NCBI GenBank assembly: GCA_028698175.1
Contig: JAQVDU010000005.1
Coordinates: 1-40,895, forward strand
DNA length: 40,895 nt
Source of the DNA: a bacterium
GTDB taxonomy: Bacteria; Hydrothermota; 32-111
Direction of reading: 5' to 3'
Part shown: piece after piece, positions 8,594 to 16,461 of the stretch
Layout: each line of letters starts with the position of its first letter
How positions within the stretch are numbered: position 1 is the first letter of the stretch
The notes under the pieces: generated by a model
The model's database searches: none
Seen by the model: only the letters and a program-made list of their open reading frames with translations
What the model was told of the DNA's origin: nothing
Made by a program: the position numbers and the translations under genes

Positions 8594-8918
8594 AGTGTTT
8601 AGGCCTGTAATCCTTGTCCAGTGGCGGATTCTCTTCCGAATGAGTCTTCATGGAGAGCATAATAAGCATCGATAATGCAAATTTAACCGCAATAAATGAA
8701 ATGACAAAGGGCTCAAGGGAGACTGGAATATTTTCTTGTAAATCAACATCTGCATTAACCTTCGCAATAAGCAGGAATATGAGTATGCAGTCCGACAAAA
8801 AAGAAAGAAAAACGGAAAGCTTCAGCATATGTCTGCACATAAGCGCACCTACGGTTGATACTGAAATAAGGAAGATGAGTAAAAAAACAACTGAAGATTG
8901 AATGTCAATCATATTCAT
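8586..8918 (-). CDS. MrpC/NuoK-like small membrane subunit (MbxG type)
   Basis: A 110-residue protein with three hydrophobic helices (about 9-27, 31-52 and 68-90) and a charged C-terminal tail, the layout of MrpC and NuoK. The third helix has SFIAVKFALSMLI, similar to the ALVLTAIVIGLA region of the family but with little identity. The middle helix has an Asp in SDCILIF where NuoK has a membrane glutamate. A better start may be the second ATG at 8912, which has GGAG seven bases upstream; the first ATG is only one base from it. The call is supported mainly by length, topology and position. Confidence 0.7.
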   Translation of the reverse strand: MNMIDIQSSVVFLLIFLISVSTVGALMCRHMLKLSVFLSFLSDCILIFLLIAKVNADVDLQENIPVSLEPFVISFIAVKFALSMLIMLSMKTHSEENPPLDKDYRPKHYD

Positions 8919-9555
8919 CTCCGGTAAAAAGCAAAAGAACGAGATACATTACGCAGAAAATGACCGACGCATTAGAAAATATCGAATACAACAAACCATA
9001 AAAATCCATACTTTTTACAAAAGATGCGCCTGAGAGAAAGTAAGGCTTTGTGAATGGGGAGTTGTCCGTTACAATTCCCGAAATCTGAAGAATCAGAAAT
9101 AAGATAAGAAATGCCATCGACGATTTTCGCATGATTTCAGGTCTGATCAAATTACCCAAAAACAACGAAGAAGATACAATTAAAACGCTTAAAAGAGCTC
9201 CAACTGACGTTGTCTGTATATGGAAAGGAAATGAAGGTTTCAAATATAGCAGAACAGAGGCTGAAGATAAAAGTGAGAATATAATGGCTGATTTATTGTC
9301 AGCGTTTACTTTCAGATAATTTCGGTCAAAAGACGCAGAGTCATACAAGGTTCCTATTAGGAGAACGGATAGCACTATGATAATAGTTGATAAAGCCGAA
9401 AGTGGTTTAGGTTCAAAAAGAGGAATTTCGCGCGAGTCTGCTGAAATAGCGGTCGTAAACATTTCTCCGGGATAAATGTCCTTTGCTCCAGAATAAAACA
9501 TGAATATTCCTACCGCGATAAACAGGGAAATGATTAAATGAACAAGGTACTTCAT
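8905..9555 (-). CDS. MrpB-like membrane subunit, probable MbhE/F-type fusion
   Basis: A 216-residue protein with about six hydrophobic helices. Residues 1-80 resemble the small MbhE-type segment (the MrpA C-terminal part), with PLSALSTIIIVLSVLLIGTLYDSASF comparable to the family stretch around LVDYRALDTLGE. Residues 90-215 have four helices in the manner of MrpB. The GGFxGG motif of MrpB is not clear. The gene sits where MbxF, or MbhE plus MbhF, is expected. ATG 9555 overlaps the preceding stop by one base (TGATG), with GAGG five bases upstream; a GTG at 9558 is an alternative. In Mrp-type modules this part helps form the ion path next to the antiporter subunits. Confidence 0.65.
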   Translation of the reverse strand: MKYLVHLIISLFIAVGIFMFYSGAKDIYPGEMFTTAISADSREIPLFEPKPLSALSTIIIVLSVLLIGTLYDSASFDRNYLKVNADNKSAIIFSLLSSASVLLYLKPSFPFHIQTTSVGALLSVLIVSSSLFLGNLIRPEIMRKSSMAFLILFLILQISGIVTDNSPFTKPYFLSGASFVKSMDFYGLLYSIFSNASVIFCVMYLVLLLFTGDEYD

Positions 9556-9797
9556 CACTTCCTCGGAGGGGTGAAAATCATTATCATGAACACATGGTAA
9601 ACCAATCCCGGCAAAACTAAATTGATAAGCGCTGCGTTTTCATAGCCTAGAATCATTAGAATGAAGCTCAACAGAAATATTCCAATAAATGACAGCAGAA
9701 TGGTTGACATCGTTCTTTTCACAAAATAGAGCATAAAGAGGACTGATGACAGCAGAAAGAGAATCATCGTCAAAACGATTTCAAATGTCTTCATCAT
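9555..9797 (-). CDS. DUF4040-like small membrane subunit (MbhD/MrpA-C type)
   Basis: An 80-residue protein with two or three helices. The run LSFILMILGYENAALINLVLPGLVYHVFMI matches the DUF4040 pattern (LxxLLGAPDVALTEAVVGAGLxTxLF) in shape, with E53 near the conserved acidic position and NAALINL in place of DVALTEA. DUF4040 is the MbhD part of membrane-bound hydrogenases and of the MrpA C-terminus. Start is ATG 9797 or the adjacent ATG 9794, which is better spaced from GGGAG. It overlaps the MrpG-like gene by 17 bases. Confidence 0.68.
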   Translation of the reverse strand: MMKTFEIVLTMILFLLSSVLFMLYFVKRTMSTILLSFIGIFLLSFILMILGYENAALINLVLPGLVYHVFMIMIFTPPRK

Positions 9798-10056
9798 CGT
9801 CTCCCTTTTCTCTTTGAAAAAGAAACGGAATTGTTTTATACAACAGAAACGCCCCTAAAAGAGTATTCTGAAAGAAAAAGTAGAACTTCGAGAAACTCAT
9901 TTGATAGGATATCAAGTCATGCAACAGAAATGAAACCACGGAAAGAGACATTAGTATGATACTGCATTTCTTGTTAAATCGAGTGGTCTTTTTAAAAAGA
10001 TAGGCGAATGACATCAAGGCGAATACAAAAAACAGCCCTAGAAAGAATTGTGACAT
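9781..10056 (-). CDS. MrpG-like small membrane subunit (MbxC type)
   Basis: A 91-residue protein with three hydrophobic helices (about 1-18, 30-47 and 58-80) and an acidic C-terminal tail ending DDDEDI. This is the size and topology of MrpG, the third small subunit of Mrp antiporters and of the Mbh/Mbx ion module. Sequence identity to the family is low, so position (third of four small genes in the order E-F-G-DUF4040) carries the assignment. It has a good ribosome site (GGAGAGAG). Confidence 0.6.
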   Translation of the reverse strand: MSQFFLGLFFVFALMSFAYLFKKTTRFNKKCSIILMSLSVVSFLLHDLISYQMSFSKFYFFFQNTLLGAFLLYKTIPFLFQREKGDDDEDI

Positions 10057-10302
10057 CTATCTCTCTCCTTCTACTAAGTACTTCAACGCGAATAAGAAAA
10101 AGAGCAGGTAGATTAAATCCGCAATATTCATAAAATTCAGAACAACGGTTTTTCCCGTTCTTTCATAGTACATCAACGAGAACAGGTTGAAATAAATATA
10201 AAAGTAGCACAAACCGAATATCTTTTCTTTGATTTTTCCTCTCTTTGAGATAAAGAGCACCAGAGCGAGAAGGAGTATTGTTAAGAATGACAATACAATC
10301 AT
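10057..10302 (-). CDS. MrpF-like small membrane subunit (MbxB type)
   Basis: An 81-residue protein with three helices, the layout of MrpF. MrpF normally has a conserved Asp in its second helix; here the nearest acidic residues are E48 and D62. LNFMNIADLIYLLFFLFALKYL matches the third-helix region of MrpF (DVALxxALLGFLxTVAxA) in character only. It overlaps the preceding small gene by 4 bases (ATGA). Assignment rests on size, topology and gene order. Confidence 0.6.
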   Translation of the reverse strand: MIVLSFLTILLLALVLFISKRGKIKEKIFGLCYFYIYFNLFSLMYYERTGKTVVLNFMNIADLIYLLFFLFALKYLVEGER

Positions 10303-10610
10303 ATCACAACCTTGTTGACAAAATATTCATACCTTTGCCTGAGAAACGTCTCGTTTTTGTAATTTACGTACGATATTCTGACATTGTCTTTTGTTATCAT
10401 AACGGAATTCACGTTAATGTCCATAGTAAACAACATTATAAGGGGTTTTCTGACGCTGTCAGCCAAATTCTCAAAAGAAAATTTAACAATTTTATCTGCA
10501 TCGGATTCGTCTTTAATGAAGAGCTGTTTTAAAATTATGTATATATCGTACAAAATAACTTCTGCAAGCAGACTGTAAAATGCTTTAAATCTGATTTTGT
10601 TTTTCTTCAT
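10299..10610 (-). CDS. MrpE-like small membrane subunit (MbxA type)
   Basis: A 103-residue protein with an N-terminal hydrophobic segment and a polar C-terminal half. The pattern resembles MrpE: a helix, then a stretch like SIxLTPGTVxxxVxxDxxxLxVHxL, here FTMDINVNSVMITKDNVRISYVN. The Mrp-type module normally begins with this subunit, and this is the first gene of the complex. It starts 3 bases after the M42 peptidase stop with a good site (AAAGG), so the complex has no promoter of its own at this point. Confidence 0.65.
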   Translation of the reverse strand: MKKNKIRFKAFYSLLAEVILYDIYIILKQLFIKDESDADKIVKFSFENLADSVRKPLIMLFTMDINVNSVMITKDNVRISYVNYKNETFLRQRYEYFVNKVVI

Positions 10611-10613
10611 TTG

Positions 10614-11618
10614 TTACCTTTTCATAATAAACTCAAGAACAAGCTCTTTAGTCGCCTTTAGTCCCTTTATATGAGTCCGTTCAACTCCATGGGACGCAGA
10701 AACGCCGGGTCCTATCAGAGCTACTCTGAGGTCGCAACCTGCAGAAAGCGCGGCAGACCCGTCAGAACCATAGTAAGGGAAAACATCAACCTTGTAACTG
10801 ATATGTTTGTTCTTTGCCAGACCGATAAGCTCACCTGTCAATTCATAGTCGTAAGGGCCTGTAGAATCCTTGGGACAAATGGATACAGAATATTCGTCTC
10901 CCTCCACTCCGTCACCGACCACTCCCATATCTGCAACCAAAAGCTCCTTGACGCCGGAAGGAATGCCGAATGCGGCTCCATGACCCACCTCCTCGTAATT
11001 TGAGAAGAAGAAACCCACGTTATGTTGATTCACAATATCCTGGTTGTTTAGAAGAATATCCATAAGAACTCCTACGCATGCCTTATCGTCAAGAAATCTT
11101 GACTTCACAAAACCTGTATCAGTGAACTGGAATCTGGGATCAAAGAAGACGTAATCTCCGATTTCAATGCCGAGATTTTCTGTCTCCTTCGGAGTTTTCA
11201 CCTCTGCATCAAGTCTCACATGCATATTATCTGTAGTCCTCTCCGTTTTGGAAACTTCCCTGTTCACATGAGTCGAAGGATTGTTTATAAGATAAGTTCC
11301 TGTTACCACATTTCCGCTTCTTGTTGCCACTCTTACATACTCGCCTTCAAAAGAATTATTCGGAAATCCACCCACCTGAGTTATAAGAAGAGAACCGTCA
11401 GGCTTAACCTTTCTAACAATCCCCCCCAACGTGTCGACATGAACCGATACTGCGCTTGAAACAGGTTTTCCGTTTGAGACAAAAAGCGCTTTTTTGTTTG
11501 TCAATGATACTGAATAGCCTCCATCTGAAAATCTCTTTTGTAGGTGAGCTATGGCTTTTTCGGTATAGCCGGAGGGCGAGTCTATTGATACTATTTCGCG
11601 GATAAATTCATTTATCAT
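10614..11618 (-). CDS. M42 family metallo-aminopeptidase
   Basis: A 334-residue M42 peptidase (glutamyl aminopeptidase, FrvX and TET-aminopeptidase group). The binuclear metal ligands are in place: H60 in HVDTLGG, D177 in FLDDKACVGVL, E210 next to catalytic E209 in NYEEVGHGAA, D230 in VADMGVVGDG and H316 in RTHIKG. The first motif is HVDTLGG instead of the common HMDEIG. These cytoplasmic enzymes remove N-terminal residues from short peptides, often as large shells. It sits between a putative secreted protein (9-base gap) and the membrane complex (3-base gap) and has a strong ribosome site. This supports a peptide-using lifestyle. Confidence 0.93.
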   Translation of the reverse strand: MINEFIREIVSIDSPSGYTEKAIAHLQKRFSDGGYSVSLTNKKALFVSNGKPVSSAVSVHVDTLGGIVRKVKPDGSLLITQVGGFPNNSFEGEYVRVATRSGNVVTGTYLINNPSTHVNREVSKTERTTDNMHVRLDAEVKTPKETENLGIEIGDYVFFDPRFQFTDTGFVKSRFLDDKACVGVLMDILLNNQDIVNQHNVGFFFSNYEEVGHGAAFGIPSGVKELLVADMGVVGDGVEGDEYSVSICPKDSTGPYDYELTGELIGLAKNKHISYKVDVFPYYGSDGSAALSAGCDLRVALIGPGVSASHGVERTHIKGLKATKELVLEFIMKR

Positions 11619-11627
11619 ATCATCTCC

Positions 11628-13442
11628 TTACTTTATTATCAGGTGTTTCTTTACTTTGCCTGCCTGATGGTCATAGATAAAATATATGCCGTTTTTCAAC
11701 CTCAATTTATCTGTGCCGACTTTTCTGCCGCTTAAATCCGTATAACCGTCCGGCTCAATCTTCTTATTAACTGCAATTATGCTCTTCTGCTCTTCCTCCC
11801 TCTTGAAAGTCAGCGTCTTTGACATAAGAACTGTTGCTCTGCCTTCAAGAAGAACAACGGCGGATGTATCAATAATTGATCCGTTGACTATTCCCGAGTA
11901 TTTTTTTTGCTGAGGCGCTATCCAATTCTGCGTTGAATCAATTTTCATAATTGAATCACCGCAAAAGAGGAGCAGATGTTTATCCTCATTTTTCAGAGTA
12001 ACAAAATCACCGCAGAAGAGGGTTTCGTCATTTTCTTTAACTGCGCATGTATTTCCTATGCCCAGATACAGTTTTTCGCCGAATGACTTTGATTCATTTA
12101 TGAATTCATTGATTTTATACCGCTGTGTTGAATTGAATGCAGAGTCATATTCATTAAAGCCGTAAAATCCGGATGCAGTGCCCATTTTATCGTTTACCAG
12201 ACATAGGTCGTATGCGGGATAGACTCCTTTGAAGTTTACTTTGAAATTCAATCCGCTTAAATCGCAGGAAGCGATTTCACCGTCTCTTGAAGAGATGAGA
12301 AAAGAATCTCCTGAAATTGCAGCAGCGGAGGGAATGAAGGAAGATTTTAAGAGCAAGAGGGAATCATTATCAAGAATCAAAATTGTCGAGTCTTCATATA
12401 CAGAATACAGATCCTTCTGAAAGAGAAACCCCTTTTTCTCAAAGGAGAGAGAAAGCGTACTGTCATAAAAGAAGACTGAGTCTGATGAAAACAGAAAGTA
12501 TTTAGAGTCTGACGAAAGAGATCCGAGAAATCCGTGGGAATAACCGCTCTCATTTGTTTGGGGCGAGTGAAATTTTTTTGAAATCACCTTGGATTCGCTC
12601 AAAACAAATAAGGAATCCCCCTTTACGACTATATCATTTGGCGTGTCTGTAAAACCCATGGAATCTATAAAGCTGAAATTGAAAGTGTCATTAAACTGAA
12701 CAATGAAAATTGAATCTGACGTGGCAAGTCCGAAAAGCGTGTCGATAGTGAATGCCTTTATGAATTTATGGTCTGTGATTTTTGAATTTGCTTTGATTAA
12801 AGAATCGTTTACGATGGTATAGAAGAGAAGCTCTTTGCGGTCAGAGTTTGAAACAAAAGCATTGAACTTGTTTTTAAATAGAATTGAAGCATCATCGGTC
12901 TCGAGAGAATTGCAGTGAATGTATCTTCCTCCGGCTATCAATCCTGCAGAAATAACTTCCCCTTGATTTTTAAGGATTACGACATTGCCTTCGGATGAAG
13001 CGATGGATAATATATTTGACTCATTGAAACCTGTTATCGCTCTTAATGATTCTGAATCCGCAGAGAATATTTTACAGTTATTTTCTGCTTGAACTAAAAT
13101 CAAAGAGTCATAAAGAGATGCTTTCTTGGCGCCGGAAATGGGGCCGAGAGAGTATAATAATTCAACAGTATCGTAAGAATGATAATAGATAGAAAGAATG
13201 TCGTCATGATCAAGAGTCAAAAATTTATTTGATGATGATGAAATGCTCTTCATATTTCCGTTGAAAGAAATCAATGAAGAATTCCCAGGACCATTCTCAA
13301 AAACACCTATCCCGGTTAGAATCGAATTTCCGGAAACAAATCTCTCTCCTATGCCGATATCCAGTATTTTTATGATCTGCCAGTCTTCTGCGTAAAACAC
13401 AACAGTTAACAGTAAAATAAAGATTAAAAACACTTTTTTCAT
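11628..13442 (-). CDS. Secreted protein with type IX-like C-terminal sorting tail, function unknown
   Basis: A 604-residue exported protein. Residues 1-18 are a signal peptide (MKKVFLIFILLLTVVFYA). The body repeats beta-rich segments with many S/D/F residues, such as LFSDSTIFV-like runs, in the style of a beta-propeller or hub of strands. I do not recognise an enzyme. The last 45 residues (about 560-604) follow the pattern of type A type IX sorting domains: YTDLSGRKV, then LKNGIYFIY, then a lysine-rich end KKHLIIK. That fits export by the SprA system encoded at 18426-23876. The gene has no ribosome site; its ATG lies 8 bases after a -10 element, so the mRNA is probably leaderless. It is the first gene of the run that ends at base 1. 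Confidence 0.8.
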   Translation of the reverse strand: MKKVFLIFILLLTVVFYAEDWQIIKILDIGIGERFVSGNSILTGIGVFENGPGNSSLISFNGNMKSISSSSNKFLTLDHDDILSIYYHSYDTVELLYSLGPISGAKKASLYDSLILVQAENNCKIFSADSESLRAITGFNESNILSIASSEGNVVILKNQGEVISAGLIAGGRYIHCNSLETDDASILFKNKFNAFVSNSDRKELLFYTIVNDSLIKANSKITDHKFIKAFTIDTLFGLATSDSIFIVQFNDTFNFSFIDSMGFTDTPNDIVVKGDSLFVLSESKVISKKFHSPQTNESGYSHGFLGSLSSDSKYFLFSSDSVFFYDSTLSLSFEKKGFLFQKDLYSVYEDSTILILDNDSLLLLKSSFIPSAAAISGDSFLISSRDGEIASCDLSGLNFKVNFKGVYPAYDLCLVNDKMGTASGFYGFNEYDSAFNSTQRYKINEFINESKSFGEKLYLGIGNTCAVKENDETLFCGDFVTLKNEDKHLLLFCGDSIMKIDSTQNWIAPQQKKYSGIVNGSIIDTSAVVLLEGRATVLMSKTLTFKREEEQKSIIAVNKKIEPDGYTDLSGRKVGTDKLRLKNGIYFIYDHQAGKVKKHLIIK

Positions 13443-13450
13443 AATCTTAT

Positions 13451-13478
13451 ATTATATAATTAAATGATTTATAGTCAA
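13451..13478 (-). promoter_or_regulatory. Sigma-70 type promoter of the peptidase/membrane-complex operon
   Basis: On the minus strand the -35 box TTGACT (13478-13473) is followed after 16 bases by TATAAT (13456-13451). The expected start of transcription falls within about two bases of ATG 13442, and no ribosome site precedes the ATG. It lies between the P5C dehydrogenase terminator and the first gene of the operon. Confidence 0.75.
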
Positions 13479-13482
13479 TAAC

Positions 13483-13513
13483 GCAAAGAGGGGGCTTTAA
13501 GCCCCCTCTTTGC
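13483..13513 (-). terminator. Strong hairpin after the P5C dehydrogenase gene
   Basis: Two perfectly complementary 15-base arms (GCAAAGAGGGGGCTT and its complement) are separated by one base. The hairpin lies 20 bases after the P5C dehydrogenase stop. In minus-strand direction the following bases are not a clean T tract, so termination may depend on the stem alone or work for RNA 3'-end protection. Confidence 0.65.
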
Positions 13514-13533
13514 AATGATTTTTATGATATCCG

Positions 13534-15105
13534 TCAGACTTTTTCGCTGACAAGCTTTGCCTGTAGGAATAGAAGGAGATAGTCTGTACCGCCCGCCTTT
13601 GAATCGGTACCTGACATATTGAATCCTCCGAACGGATGGACTCCGACAAGGGCTCCCGTGCATCCGCGGTTGAGATAGAGATTCCCGGTGAAGAGTTCTC
13701 TTTCTGCTTTACTGAGTTTCTCTCTTGAATTCGTATAGATTGCACCGGTAAGTCCGTAATTTGTGTCGTTTGCAATTTCAATTGAATTTTCAAATGACTC
13801 TGATTTAATTATCGATAAAACAGGACCGAATATCTCTTCCTGTTCAAGCTTTGACATAGGTTTTATGTCAGCAAAGACTGTCGGCTGAATGAAATATCCT
13901 CCGTTGATCTCCGGAGCTGAACCGCCTGTAACAAGTCTGGAGTTCTTTTTGCCGAACTCAATATATTCCATTATCTTTTCCTTGGAAGCAATATTTGCAA
14001 CAGGCCCCATGTTGTAGTAATGGACGTCTGGAATTGTGAATTCTCTCGTATCTCCCACTTTTATTTTTTCAGTTCTTTCCTTAACCATTCCGATCATCTT
14101 TTCATATATCTCTTTATTTATTATCGCCCTTGAACATGCAGAACATTTCTGGCCTTGGAATCCGAAGGCCCCCTGTACAATTCCGTTTGCGGCAGATTCA
14201 ATGTCTCCGTCGTTTTCAACTATGATGTAATCTTTCCCGCCCATCTCGGCAATCACTCTTTTAAGCCATTTCTGTCCGGAATTTACTTTTGAAGCTCTTT
14301 CATATATTCTTATTCCGATTTCCATTGATCCGGTGAATGTTATGAACCGGGTCAGAGGATGGTCGACAAGAGTATCCCCCACTTCTCCTCCACTGCCTGG
14401 AAGATACGTGAGCACTCCATCGGGGAGTCCTGCTTCTTTCAATATCTCGTAAAGTTTGTAAGCGATAACGGGGGTATCTGATGCAGGTTTAAGGATTACG
14501 GTGTTTCCTGTGACTATAGCGGCGGTTGTCATGCCTGTCGTTATTGCAAGAGGAAAATTCCATGGCGGTATTACTACGCCGACTCCGAGAGGAATATAAA
14601 ACTGGCGGTTGTCCTCACCGTTTATTTTTACAACCGGGGCGCCGGATGCGTAACGGAGACCTTCTCTTGCATAGAATTCCATGAAGTCAATCGCTTCTGC
14701 TGTGTCAGCGTCTGCCTCAACCCAGTTTTTTCCCACCTCTGTCACCATAACAGCATTGAGCTCCATCTTTCTCTGACGCATAATCTCAGCCGCTCGCAGA
14801 AGAATGGCAGAACGCTTTGCCTGGCTTTCCCTGCTCCACCACTGAAAATTCTTATGAGCCTTTTCGAGGGCTTCAATCGCCTGCTCTTTGGATGCTTTTG
14901 ACACAAGACCGACTATCTCCGATGGTTTTGACGGATTCACAGACTTTATTTTTCCGGAATTCATTATCTCTTTGCCGTCTATCACAATCGGATACTCTTT
15001 TGAAAAGCTCTTTTCGACTTTTTTGATGGCATCAGCCATCAGCTTCCTCTCTTCTTCGGTTTTGAAGAGATTCACTTTGTTGTTTTCGAACTGCTTCGTT
15101 ATCAT
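13534..15105 (-). CDS. pruA: L-glutamate gamma-semialdehyde (P5C) dehydrogenase
   Basis: A 523-residue aldehyde dehydrogenase of the P5C dehydrogenase group (RocA/PruA type), which oxidises glutamate semialdehyde to glutamate with NAD+. The catalytic cysteine is C321 in GQKCSACSR and the general base is E287 in AEMGGKD. The family-typical IPPWNFPLAI (179-188) and the C-terminal FGGFNMSGTDSKAGG are present, as is the GGTDYLLLFLQAK end used in substrate recognition and oligomerisation. The length fits the monofunctional bacterial enzyme. It starts 12 bases after an unknown secreted protein, with a strong ribosome site (AAAAAGGAG), so it belongs to that operon. No proline dehydrogenase gene is in the window. 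It fits degradation of proline, arginine or ornithine. Confidence 0.95.
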   Translation of the reverse strand: MITKQFENNKVNLFKTEEERKLMADAIKKVEKSFSKEYPIVIDGKEIMNSGKIKSVNPSKPSEIVGLVSKASKEQAIEALEKAHKNFQWWSRESQAKRSAILLRAAEIMRQRKMELNAVMVTEVGKNWVEADADTAEAIDFMEFYAREGLRYASGAPVVKINGEDNRQFYIPLGVGVVIPPWNFPLAITTGMTTAAIVTGNTVILKPASDTPVIAYKLYEILKEAGLPDGVLTYLPGSGGEVGDTLVDHPLTRFITFTGSMEIGIRIYERASKVNSGQKWLKRVIAEMGGKDYIIVENDGDIESAANGIVQGAFGFQGQKCSACSRAIINKEIYEKMIGMVKERTEKIKVGDTREFTIPDVHYYNMGPVANIASKEKIMEYIEFGKKNSRLVTGGSAPEINGGYFIQPTVFADIKPMSKLEQEEIFGPVLSIIKSESFENSIEIANDTNYGLTGAIYTNSREKLSKAERELFTGNLYLNRGCTGALVGVHPFGGFNMSGTDSKAGGTDYLLLFLQAKLVSEKV

Positions 15106-15117
15106 TAGCTCTCCTTT

Positions 15118-16461
15118 TTATTTTTTTATGAGGCCGTTTATAAAATCAAGCACCTTCTTGCTTATGAAAATGCTTTCTTCAAAAGACCACAGATCATATA
15201 TATTATACGAATTCAGACGTCTGTCAATATTTTTTATGTAATAGATAGTCCCTTTTATTTCAGATGCTTTGTCAAGCTCGCTTTGCGTCATTGCGGACTT
15301 GGAAAAGATGAATGAGGAATTTTCAAGCGAAGAGTAGAGTTCCGAGAGTTTCATTTCACTTGAGAATCTGTTTAACATTTCAAATTCCCTGAATTTTTCA
15401 TAATTTGAAAACAGGTACTTTTTCTTTGCAGAGTATTTGTTGAAGACCATTCTGCTCCACTCATCTATGTTCAAGAGAGGAGGATTGAATAGAATCTTTC
15501 TTGACTGCGCTTTGCTCTTTGCAAGGTCTACGCACAGATCATTGAATGCAATGAAAATAATTTTGCCGTAACTCTTCCCCAACTCCCGCTCCAACAACAA
15601 AATCTTTTCAGGAAGGTCTGTTCCGTCAGACAAACCAAAATCAATCTCAAGAGAGAGAACCGGATACGGGATATTCTCCGCAATCTGCTTCATCGTAAAG
15701 GGTTTTATAAAATTTCCTATGTTGCCGTCATAATCCGAAGAACATGTAAACGGAAGCACTACTACTATTGTGTCCTCAATTTCATCGAATGCAATCTCTC
15801 CCGAAAAACAATCGTAGGAAAATTGAATATGCCGTTTTTTCCTCTCAAAGTCGTCTTCAGTGTGAATTCCGGAGATATTAAATGTATACGGGTTTTTAAT
15901 ATTGAGCGCTTCCTTCTCTCTGACTATTTTGAATCCGTAGACATAAGCCGAGTCAAATCCTGCATTTTTACATCCGAATATAATTGCTTTTGCGTTACTT
16001 AGCATCAATTCTCTATTTTTTAAGAGAGCTTCACCGTAGGAATTTTTGTCACAATCAAAGTAATTGATTTTCTTAGATGATAATGCAGAAAGGACCACCA
16101 GCATATTTATATTTGTATTTCTGTGGACAAAATTTATATCAGATTTGATTTTAATCCTTGTCTCCCTTGCTGGCGTGTATTTCTTTATAAAAGTGCCATC
16201 TAAGGTATATGTTAAAGGCAGTTTATCGTTTTCATAGTAAGTTTTACTTGAATATTTAATCTCATTAAAGAGAGTGAAATCTGTTTCAGTATACTCCTTG
16301 GAGAAGCCGTCAACCCATAAAACTCTTTCTGAAATCGATCCCGTAGAGTATTCAATCGCTGACTTAGCGGCGAGATTGCCGTCCCTGTAAATTGAATAAT
16401 AGCTTAAGTCGCCTGTATGTATCAGTAATGATGACAGAAAGAGAAAGATGAAAAAAATCAT
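15118..16461 (-). CDS. Exported protein of unknown function
   Basis: A 447-residue protein with a short N-terminal hydrophobic segment (IFFIFLFLSSLLI), so it is probably exported. I do not recognise a family. Residues 20-220 are rich in beta-prone strands with many aromatic and charged residues, reminiscent of DUF3108-like outer-surface proteins. Residues 225-330 show alternating strands and helices (DTIVVVLPFTC, GKIIFIAFND). The C-terminal third is helical and lysine-rich and ends GLIKK. It overlaps the upstream lipoprotein gene by 4 bases and precedes P5C dehydrogenase by 12 bases, so the three are likely one transcript. A role in envelope assembly is possible but not shown. Confidence 0.6.
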   Translation of the reverse strand: MIFFIFLFLSSLLIHTGDLSYYSIYRDGNLAAKSAIEYSTGSISERVLWVDGFSKEYTETDFTLFNEIKYSSKTYYENDKLPLTYTLDGTFIKKYTPARETRIKIKSDINFVHRNTNINMLVVLSALSSKKINYFDCDKNSYGEALLKNRELMLSNAKAIIFGCKNAGFDSAYVYGFKIVREKEALNIKNPYTFNISGIHTEDDFERKKRHIQFSYDCFSGEIAFDEIEDTIVVVLPFTCSSDYDGNIGNFIKPFTMKQIAENIPYPVLSLEIDFGLSDGTDLPEKILLLERELGKSYGKIIFIAFNDLCVDLAKSKAQSRKILFNPPLLNIDEWSRMVFNKYSAKKKYLFSNYEKFREFEMLNRFSSEMKLSELYSSLENSSFIFSKSAMTQSELDKASEIKGTIYYIKNIDRRLNSYNIYDLWSFEESIFISKKVLDFINGLIKK

